Shown here piece after piece: positions 1 through 5,554 of a DNA stretch of 5,554 nucleotides. Below the pieces are notes generated by a model. The model saw nothing but the letters and a program-made list of their open reading frames with translations. It made no database searches and was not told the origin of the DNA. Source of the stretch: Acinetobacter calcoaceticus (GTDB lineage Bacteria > Pseudomonadota > Gammaproteobacteria > Pseudomonadales > Moraxellaceae); the NCBI RefSeq assembly GCF_016508255.1, contig NZ_JADVKT010000017.1:1-5554 (forward strand), given 5' to 3'. Numbering within the stretch: the first letter of the stretch is position 1; each line of letters begins with the position of its first letter. Both the position numbers and the translations under genes were made by a program.

Positions 1-2
1 AA

Positions 3-13
3 GATCATTAAGA
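3..13 (+). promoter_or_regulatory. candidate boxA antitermination element (degenerate)
   Basis: The stretch GATCATTAAGA resembles the E. coli rrn boxA consensus (TGCTCTTTAACA), with about 8 of 12 positions agreeing when base 2 is included. Its spacing supports the call: TGTGTGG at 31-37 lies 29 nt downstream of base 2, close to the boxA to boxC-like (TGTGTGGG) distance in the E. coli leader as I recall it. In that system boxA RNA binds NusB-NusE and prevents early termination of the untranslated rRNA transcript. The CTTTAA core has a mismatch and the window cuts off any boxB upstream, so this is tentative. Confidence 0.4.
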
Positions 14-15
14 AA

Positions 16-51
16 TTATGAAGAACAACTTGTGTGGATTTTTACTGATTG
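16..51 (+). other. 5' arm of the 16S rRNA processing stem
   Basis: Pairs with 1729-1765 to close a long double helix around 16S. The outer block 17-30 matches 1751-1764 without a break (GAAGAACAACT at 20-30 against AGTTGTTCTTC at 1751-1761). The helix continues as 31-32 with 1749-1750, then 33-39 with 1741-1747 around a single bulged A1748, and runs on with a few G-U pairs to about 51/1729. By homology with E. coli this is the RNase III substrate that frees pre-16S. The pairing is seen directly; the enzyme is inferred. Confidence 0.85.
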
Positions 52-84
52 ATTGATCGAAATATTATCATTGATTGATTGGTT

Positions 85-117
85 TAAATTACTCGAAGTT
101 TATTTGAGCGAAATTTA
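85..117 (+). other. leader hairpin with a motif shared with E. coli rrn leaders
   Basis: Inner stem 92-97/103-108 (CTCGAA with TTTGAG, one G-U) closes the loop GTTTA. Outer stem 85-90/112-117 is separated from it by a small internal loop. The segment CGAAGTTTATTTGAGCG closely matches the part of the E. coli leader just upstream of mature 16S (GAAGTTTAATTCTTTGAGCG, recalled from memory). A conserved role in early 16S folding or processing is plausible but inferred. Confidence 0.55.
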
Positions 118-144
118 AGTCAGAAAATTGATGAGCCAGAATTG

Positions 145-167
145 GCACCTTGTCTTTAATAAGGTGC
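145..167 (+). other. stem-loop immediately upstream of 16S
   Basis: A perfect 7-bp stem, GCACCTT (145-151) with AAGGTGC (161-167), closes a 9-nt loop GTCTTTAAT. It ends about 11 nt before the mature 16S 5' end. No T-run follows directly (next bases AAAATGATTTTTA), and transcription must read through into 16S, so it is not a terminator. It more likely guides 5'-end trimming (RNase E/G type) or leader folding. The loop carries TCTTTAA, the core of boxA. A small competing hairpin, GCCA 135-138 with TGGC 143-146, overlaps its 5' arm. Confidence 0.7.
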
Positions 168-481
168 AAAATGATTTTTAACTGAAGAGTTTGATCATGG
201 CTCAGATTGAACGCTGGCGGCAGGCTTAACACATGCAAGTCGAGCGGAGTGATGGTGCTTGCACTATCACTTAGCGGCGGACGGGTGAGTAATGCTTAGG
301 AATCTGCCTATTAGTGGGGGACAACATTTCGAAAGGAATGCTAATACCGCATACGTCCTACGGGAGAAAGCAGGGGATCTTCGGACCTTGCGCTAATAGA
401 TGAGCCTAAGTCGGATTAGCTAGTTGGTGGGGTAAAGGCCTACCAAGGCGACGATCTGTAGCGGGTCTGAGAGGATGATCC

Positions 482-552
<71 letters not shown>

Positions 553-846
553 CAAGCCTGATCCAGCCATGCCGCGTGTGTGAAGAAGGCCTTATGGTTG
601 TAAAGCACTTTAAGCGAGGAGGAGGCTACTTTAGTTAATACCTAGAGATAGTGGACGTTACTCGCAGAATAAGCACCGGCTAACTCTGTGCCAGCAGCCG
701 CGGTAATACAGAGGGTGCAAGCGTTAATCGGATTTACTGGGCGTAAAGCGCGCGTAGGCGGCTAATTAAGTCAAATGTGAAATCCCCGAGCTTAACTTGG
801 GAATTGCATTCGATACTGGTTAGCTAGAGTGTGGGAGAGGATGGTA

Positions 847-877
<31 letters not shown>

Positions 878-944
878 GATCTGGAGGAATACCGATGGCG
901 AAGGCAGCCATCTGGCCTAACACTGACGCTGAGGTGCGAAAGCA

Positions 945-980
<36 letters not shown>

Positions 981-1089
981 TGCCGTAAACGATGTCTACT
1001 AGCCGTTGGGGCCTTTGAGGCTTTAGTGGCGCAGCTAACGCGATAAGTAGACCGCCTGGGGAGTACGGTCGCAAGACTAAAACTCAAAT

Positions 1090-1159
<70 letters not shown>

Positions 1160-1216
1160 GGCCTTGACATAGTAAGAACTTTCCAGAGATGGATTGGTGC
1201 CTTCGGGAACTTACAT

Positions 1217-1289
<73 letters not shown>

Positions 1290-1390
1290 TTCCTTATTTG
1301 CCAGCGAGTAATGTCGGGAACTTTAAGGATACTGCCAGTGACAAACTGGAGGAAGGCGGGGACGACGTCAAGTCATCATGGCCCTTACGG

Positions 1391-1427
<37 letters not shown>

Positions 1428-1476
1428 GGTTGCTACCTAGCGATAGGATGCTAATCTCAAAAAGCCGATCGTAGTC

Positions 1477-1535
<59 letters not shown>

Positions 1536-1539
1536 AATG

Positions 1540-1594
<55 letters not shown>

Positions 1595-1663
1595 TTGTTG
1601 CACCAGAAGTAGGTAGTCTAACCGCAAGGAGGACGCTTACCACGGTGTGGCCGATGACTGGGG

Positions 1664-1715
<52 letters not shown>

Positions 1716-1728
1716 AACGAAAGATTGA

Positions 1729-1765
1729 CGATTGGTAAGAATCCACAACAAGTTGTTCTTCATAG
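1729..1765 (+). other. 3' arm of the 16S rRNA processing stem
   Basis: Complement of leader 16-51. It occupies most of the 59-nt gap between 16S (ends 1716) and tRNA-Ile (starts 1776), so cutting here also helps release the tRNA 5' leader. AGTTGTTCTTC at 1751-1761 and ATCCACA at 1741-1747 are the strongest blocks. Confidence 0.85.
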
Positions 1766-1775
1766 ATGTATCTGA

Positions 1776-1852
<77 letters not shown>

Positions 1853-1908
1853 TGACTTTGACTGGTTGAAGTTATAGAAAAGAAGATACAGAACTGATGA
1901 TGTAAGCT
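1853..1908 (+). other. tRNA-Ile to tRNA-Ala spacer
   Basis: A 56-nt purine-rich spacer between the two tRNAs. I see only a weak inverted repeat (ACTT near 1855 with AAGT near 1869) and no gene, promoter or terminator. It is removed during tRNA maturation. Confidence 0.8.
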
Positions 1909-1984
1909 GGGGACTTAGCTTAGTTGGTAGAGCGCCTGCTTTGCACGCAGGAGGTCAGGAGTTCGACTCTCCTAGTCTCCACCA
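1909..1984 (+). tRNA. tRNA-Ala (anticodon UGC)
   Basis: A 76-nt alanine tRNA with encoded CCA (1982-1984). Acceptor GGGGACT (1909-1915) pairs with AGTCTCC (1974-1980) and contains G1911-U1978, the G3-U70 wobble that alanyl-tRNA synthetase recognises. Anticodon stem CCTGC/GCAGG holds loop TTTGCAC, with TGC at 1942-1944. T-stem AGGAG/CTCCT closes loop TTCGACT. The D-stem has a U13-G22 wobble (1921/1930) in place of the more common C-G, a harmless variation. It is the second tRNA of the Ile-Ala pair typical of proteobacterial rRNA operons. Confidence 0.99.
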
Positions 1985-2050
1985 GAACTTAAGAGAAGTT
2001 CGGATTACAGAAATTAGTAAATAGAGATTTAGATCTTGGTTTATTAACTT

Positions 2051-2070
2051 CTGTGATTTAAGTATCACGG
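2051..2070 (+). other. spacer hairpin 1
   Basis: CTGTGAT (2051-2057) pairs with ATCACGG (2064-2070), 7 bp with one G-U, around the loop TTAAGT. It has no T-tail, so it is not a terminator. Function is unknown; it is probably a structural element of the precursor. Confidence 0.5.
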
Positions 2071-2077
2071 TATTAAG

Positions 2078-2097
2078 CATGACCTGACGAAGGCATG
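2078..2097 (+). other. spacer hairpin 2
   Basis: CATG (2078-2081) pairs with CATG (2094-2097), then after a bulged A2082 CCT (2083-2085) pairs with AGG (2091-2093) around the loop GACGA. It is a short, moderately stable stem with no T-tail and unknown function. Confidence 0.45.
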
Positions 2098-2140
2098 TTT
2101 ATTCATTAACAGATTGGCAAAATTGAGTCTGAAATAAATT

Positions 2141-2189
2141 GTTCACTCAAGAGTTTAGATTAAGCAATTGATCTAAATGAATTGAGAAC
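2141..2189 (+). other. long imperfect stem-loop in the spacer before 23S
   Basis: Outer stem GTT (2141-2143) with AAC (2187-2189), a two-base bulge, then CTCAA (2146-2150) with TTGAG (2182-2186). After a small internal loop, TTTAGAT (2154-2160) pairs with ATCTAAA (2171-2177) around a 10-nt loop. Fifteen base pairs in all make it the strongest local structure in this spacer. An upstream TTGAGT (2123-2128) can also pair with ACTCAA (2145-2150), giving an alternative fold. Confidence 0.6.
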
Positions 2190-2191
2190 TA

Positions 2192-2201
2192 GCAAATTAA
2201 C
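2192..2201 (+). promoter_or_regulatory. weak boxA-like sequence in the 16S-23S spacer
   Basis: GCAAATTAAC, followed by TGAATC, loosely resembles GCTCTTTAACAATC, the spacer boxA of E. coli. A second boxA before 23S is normal in rrn operons and lies in a comparable place. The CTCT part of the core is not conserved, so the match could be chance. Confidence 0.25.
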
Positions 2202-2233
2202 TGAATCAAGCGTTTTGGTATATGAATTAGATT

Positions 2234-2266
2234 GAAGCTGTACAGTGTTTAAATACACAGTACTTC
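2234..2266 (+). other. spacer hairpin 3
   Basis: GAAG (2234-2237) pairs with CTTC (2263-2266). After a three-base bulge, TAC (2241-2243) pairs with GTA (2260-2262), and GTGT (2245-2248) with ACAC (2255-2258) across an A-A mismatch, around an AU-rich loop. Visible as an inverted repeat; function unknown. Confidence 0.45.
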
Positions 2267-2301
2267 AAACTGTAAGAGATTGATGAGAAATCATTGATCA
2301 T

Positions 2302-2331
2302 GTCTTATTACTCCTTGTAGGTAATAACGAC
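2302..2331 (+). other. hairpin next to the 23S processing stem
   Basis: TTATTAC (2305-2311) pairs perfectly with GTAATAA (2321-2327) around a 9-nt loop. It extends by GTC (2302-2304) with GAC (2329-2331) past a bulged C2328. Its 3' arm shares bases 2327-2331 with the far end of the 23S processing helix, so the two compete locally. Confidence 0.55.
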
Positions 2332-2353
2332 TGTTTGGGGTTGTATAGTCAAG
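2327..2353 (+). other. 5' arm of the 23S rRNA processing stem
   Basis: Pairs with 5232-5259. The core TTGTATAGTCAAG preceded by G (2340-2353) is perfectly complementary to 5232-5245, 14 bp without a break. Past a bulged A5246 the helix continues as CTGTTTGGG (2331-2339) with CCCAAGCAG (5247-5255), one G-U pair, and fades out near 2327/5259. The mature 23S 5' end lies within the inner part. By homology RNase III cuts this helix to release pre-23S. Confidence 0.9.
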
Positions 2354-2522
2354 TAATTAAGTGCATGTGGTGGATGCCTTGGCAGTCAGAGGCGATGAAA
2401 GACGTAATAGCCTGCGATAAGCTCCGGGGAGGCGGCAAATATCCTTTGATCCGGAGATTTCTGAATGGGGGAACCCACCTACTTTAAGGTAGGTATTGCA
2501 ACATGAATACATAGTGTTGCAA

Positions 2523-2557
<35 letters not shown>

Positions 2558-3387
2558 TAGGAAAAGAAATCAATTGAGATTCCCTTAGTAGCGGCGAGCG
2601 AACGGGGAGCAGCCCATTAAGTTATGTGTGTTTTAGTGGAACGCTCTGGGAAGTGCGAACGTAGAGGGTGATATTCCCGTACACGAAAGGGCACACATAA
2701 TGATGACGAGTAGGGCGAGGCACGTGAAACCTTGTCTGAATATGGGGGGACCATCCTCCAAGGCTAAATACTCCTGACTGACCGATAGTGAACCAGTACC
2801 GTGAGGGAAAGGCGAAAAGAACCCCTGTGAGGGGAGTGAAATAGATCCTGAAACCGCATGCATACAAGCAGTGGGAGCCGACTTGTTCGGTGACTGCGTA
2901 CCTTTTGTATAATGGGTCAGCGACTTACATTCAGTAGCGAGGTTAACCGTATAGGGGAGCCGTAGAGAAATCGAGTCTTAATAGGGCGTTTAGTTGCTGG
3001 GTGTAGACCCGAAACCAGGCGATCTATCCATGAGCAGGTTGAAGGTTGGGTAACACTAACTGGAGGACCGAACCCACTGTCGTTGAAAAGCCAGGGGATG
3101 ACTTGTGGATAGGGGTGAAAGGCTAATCAAGCCTGGTGATAGCTGGTTCTCCCCGAAAGCTATTTAGGTAGCGCCTCGGACGAATACCATAGGGGGTAGA
3201 GCACTGTTTCGGCTAGGGGGTCATCCCGACTTACCAAACCGATGCAAACTCCGAATACCTATGAGTACTATCCGGGAGACAGACTGCGGGTGCTAACGTC
3301 CGTAGTCAAGAGGAAAACAATCCAGACCGCCAGCTAAGGCCCCAAAATCATAGTTAAGTGGGAAACGATGTGGGAAGGCATAGACAG

Positions 3388-3443
<56 letters not shown>

Positions 3444-4232
3444 TCGAGTCGGCCTGCGCGGAAGATGTAACGGGGCTAAAACTATGTGCCGAAGCTGCGG
3501 ATTTGACTTTTAAGTCAAGTGGTAGGGGAGCGTTCTGTAAGCCGATGAAGGTGTATTGAGAAGTATGCTGGAGGTATCAGAAGTGCGAATGCTGACGTGA
3601 GTAACGACAAAACGGGTGAAAAACCCGTTCGCCGAAAGACCAAGGGTTCCAGTCCAACGTTAATCGGGGCTGGGTGAGTCGACCCCTAAGGCGAGGCCGA
3701 AAGGCGTAGTCGATGGGAAATTGGTTAATATTCCAATACTTCTGTGTAATGCGATGAGAGGACGGAGAAGGTTAAGTCAGCCTGGCGTTGGTTGTCCAGG
3801 TGAAAGGAAGTAGGCATGCATCTTAGGCAAATCCGGGGTGCTCTATGCTGAGATCTGATAGCAAGCTGTACTTGTACAGCGAAGTGGCTGATACCATGCT
3901 TCCAGGAAAAGTCTCTAAGCTTCAGTTACACAGGAATCGTACCCTAAACCGACACAGGTGGTCAGGTCGAGTAGACCAAGGCGCTTGAGAGAACTCTGCT
4001 GAAGGAACTAGGCAAAATGGTACCGTAACTTCGGGAGAAGGTACGCTGTTGTTGGTGATGGAACTTGCTTCCTGAGCTGATGACAGCCACAGAAACCAGG
4101 CCGCTGCAACTGTTTATTAAAAACATAGCACTCTGCAAACACGAAAGTGGACGTATAGGGTGTGATGCCTGCCCGGTGCTGGAAGGTTAATTGATGGGGT
4201 TAGCGTAAGCGAAGCTCTTGATCGAAGCCCCA

Positions 4233-4314
<82 letters not shown>

Positions 4315-4393
4315 TGATGGCGGCGCTGTCTCCAGCAGAGGCTCAGTGAAATCGAAATCGCTGTGAAGATGCAGTGTACCCGCGGCTAGACGG

Positions 4394-4395
4394 AA
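4394..4395 (+). other. 23S macrolide-binding adenines (E. coli A2058/A2059)
   Basis: In GACGGAAAGACCCC. Both adenines are wild type, so this copy carries no macrolide target mutation. They line the nascent peptide tunnel next to the peptidyl-transferase centre. Confidence 0.9.
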
Positions 4396-4720
4396 AGACC
4401 CCGTGAACCTTTACTGCAGCTTGACATTGAACTTTGACCTTACTTGTGTAGGATAGGTGGGAGGCTTTGAAGTTGGAACGCTAGTTCCAATGGAGCCGTC
4501 CTTGAAATACCACCCTGGTAATGTTGAGGTTCTAACTCTGCCCCGTAATCCGGGGCGAGGACCATGTCTGGTGGGTAGTTTGACTGGGGCGGTCTCCTCC
4601 TAAAGAGTAACGGAGGAGTACGAAGGTGCGCTCAGCGTGGTCGGAAATCACGCGTAGAGTATAAAGGCAAAAGCGCGCTTAACTGCGAGACCCACAAGTC
4701 GAGCAGGTACGAAAGTAGGT

Positions 4721-4796
<76 letters not shown>

Positions 4797-4852
4797 ACCG
4801 CCCAAGAGTTCATATCGACGGCGGTGTTTGGCACCTCGATGTCGGCTCATCT

Positions 4853-4903
<51 letters not shown>

Positions 4904-4989
4904 AGGTACGCGAGCTGGGTTTAGAACGTCGTGAGACAGTTCGGTCCCTATCTACCGTGGGCGCTGGAAATTTGAGAGGATCTGCTCCT

Positions 4990-5000
4990 AGTACGAGAGG
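4990..5000 (+). other. 23S sarcin-ricin loop
   Basis: AGTACGAGAGG, the near-universal loop that anchors EF-Tu and EF-G and triggers GTP hydrolysis. A4996 equals A2660, the ricin target. Intact. Confidence 0.9.
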
Positions 5001-5049
5001 ACCAGAGTGGACGAACCTCTGGTGTACCGGTTGTGACGCCAGTCGCATC

Positions 5050-5105
<56 letters not shown>

Positions 5106-5231
5106 ACCTCAAGATAAGATTTCCCTAGGACTTTATGTCCTCTAAAGAGCCGTTCGAGACTAGGACGTTGATAGGTTGGATGTGGAAGCATAGTGATATG
5201 TGAAGCTGACCAATACTAATTGCTCGTGAGG

Positions 5232-5259
5232 CTTGACTATACAACACCCAAGCAGTTGT
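5232..5259 (+). other. 3' arm of the 23S rRNA processing stem
   Basis: Complement of 2327-2353. The segment CTTGACTATACAAC (5232-5245) gives 14 unbroken pairs, followed by bulged A5246 and 5247-5259. The mature 23S 3' end lies inside this arm, so final trimming must follow the RNase III cut. Confidence 0.9.
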
Positions 5260-5421
5260 ATATAAAGCATCAATCGATTCATAAATATGCAAAGCAACTT
5301 GATTTAGTTATACGCTTAGCTAAAATGAACAACATAAAGTAAGACTCAATCAGCCCATCTGTAAAGATTTGGAAAACGCATCGGCAGCCAATAAGACCAA
5401 TGCAAGTATCCATACCAGTTG
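5260..5421 (+). other. 23S-5S intergenic spacer (beyond the processing stem)
   Basis: Non-coding AT-rich spacer. The whole 23S-5S gap is about 181 nt, roughly twice the E. coli spacer as I remember it (about 90 nt). It contains one clear hairpin (5303-5324) and weaker inverted repeats (GCAT 5267-5270 with ATGC 5287-5290; ATCT 5357-5360 with AGAT 5365-5368; GCAT 5378-5381 with ATGC 5400-5403). There is no tRNA, no good promoter and no plausible gene. In relatives this region is cut by RNase E to free 5S. Confidence 0.8.
5303..5324 (+). other. hairpin in the 23S-5S spacer
   Basis: TTTAGTTA (5303-5310) pairs with TTAGCTAAA minus its first-base offset (5317-5324), 8 bp with one G-U, around the loop TACGCT. 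It is AU-rich and followed by AATGAAC rather than a T-run, so it is not an intrinsic terminator. It could direct RNase E cleavage nearby (inference). Confidence 0.5.
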
Positions 5422-5536
5422 TGCTGGCGACCATAGCAAGAGTGAACCACCTGATCCCTTCCCGAACTCAGAAGTGAAACCTCTTAGCGCTGATGGTAGT
5501 GTGGGGTTTCCCATGTGAGAGTAAGTCATCGCCAGC
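5422..5536 (+). rRNA. 5S ribosomal RNA
   Basis: About 115 nt, against 120 in E. coli. Terminal helix GCTGGCG (5423-5429) pairs with CGCCAGC (5530-5536). The conserved core CCCGAACTCAGAAGTGAAAC and GATGGTAGTGTGGGG blocks are intact. 5S binds L5, L18 and L25 in the central protuberance of the large subunit. Exact ends are uncertain by 1-3 bases: U5422 faces U5537, and G5421 could pair with C5538. It is the last gene of the operon in view. Confidence 0.96.
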
Positions 5537-5554
5537 TCATTATTCAAACACCCC

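Larger units (their letters stand above)
1..178 (+). other. rRNA operon leader (external transcribed spacer, partial)
   Basis: AT-rich transcribed leader upstream of 16S, removed during maturation. It holds a weak boxA-like sequence at 3-13, the 5' arm of the 16S processing stem (16-51), two short GATT-type tandem runs (46-59 and 71-82), a two-part hairpin at 85-117, and a second hairpin at 145-167 just before 16S. I see no convincing -35/-10 pair and no GC-rich discriminator, so the promoters probably lie to the left of the window. The role follows from position and from complementarity to the sequence after 16S. No open reading frame here is worth calling. Confidence 0.85.
1985..2346 (+). 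other. 16S-23S internal transcribed spacer, distal part (tRNA-Ala to 23S)
   Basis: A 362-nt AT-rich stretch with no supported protein gene and no further tRNA. It is rich in inverted repeats: 2051-2070, 2078-2097, 2141-2189, 2234-2266 and 2302-2331. It ends in the 5' arm of the 23S processing stem. A weak boxA-like sequence (GCAAATTAAC) is at 2192-2201. From memory, the motif TCAAGCGTTTTGGTAT at 2206-2221 is common in Acinetobacter spacers. This part is discarded during maturation, and its length and sequence are what usually vary between species and operon copies. Confidence 0.85.

Noticed and set aside
2622..2867. Two overlapping minus-strand open frames (81 and 76 codons) antisense to 23S domain I
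   Set aside because: They lie fully within 23S in two phases of the same region, with no start context or coding signal.
5350..5547. Minus-strand 65-codon open frame with a hydrophobic stretch, antisense to 5S
   Set aside because: More than half of it is the reverse complement of 5S (SHMGNPTLPSALRGFTSEFG comes from conserved 5S sequence). The hydrophobic part comes from the 5S 5' end and spacer; no ribosome binding site is visible.
5537..5554. Possible operon terminator after 5S
   Set aside because: Only 18 nt remain, with no stem and no T-run. The terminator must lie beyond the window.

Overview
The window is one nearly complete bacterial ribosomal RNA operon, entirely on the plus strand, in the order leader, 16S rRNA, tRNA-Ile(GAU), tRNA-Ala(UGC), 23S rRNA, 5S rRNA. 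It contains no protein-coding gene that I can support. Every long open frame lies inside, or antisense to, an rRNA, a tRNA or the region around 5S.

The organism is a gammaproteobacterium, almost certainly Acinetobacter. The 16S variable regions read like that genus (for example the TAATGCTTAGGAATCTGCC and GAGGAGGAGGCTACTTTAG stretches). The spacers are AT-rich, and the Ile/Ala pair sits in the 16S-23S spacer. I do not assign a species: that would need a database comparison of the V1 hairpin and the spacer.

Layout: leader 1-178, with no promoter visible (P1/P2 must lie upstream); 16S about 179-1716; a 59-nt spacer; tRNA-Ile 1776-1852; a 56-nt spacer; tRNA-Ala 1909-1984; a 362-nt structured spacer; 23S about 2347-5240; a spacer of about 181 nt; 5S about 5422-5536. 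The window stops 18 nt after 5S, with no terminator in view.

The parts form one transcript. Leader 16-51 pairs with spacer 1729-1765 to enclose 16S, and 2327-2353 pairs with 5232-5259 to enclose 23S. These are the expected RNase III substrates. Both tRNAs encode their CCA ends. The decoding site, anti-Shine-Dalgarno, GTPase-associated centre, macrolide/peptidyl-transferase bases and sarcin-ricin loop are all intact, so this looks like a working operon.

I find no mobile element, CRISPR array, intervening sequence or new system. What deserves a second look is in the non-coding parts: an extra leader hairpin whose loop shows a boxA-like core, a leader motif shared with E. coli but shifted upstream, mutually exclusive folds in the spacer before 23S, and a long 23S-5S spacer.
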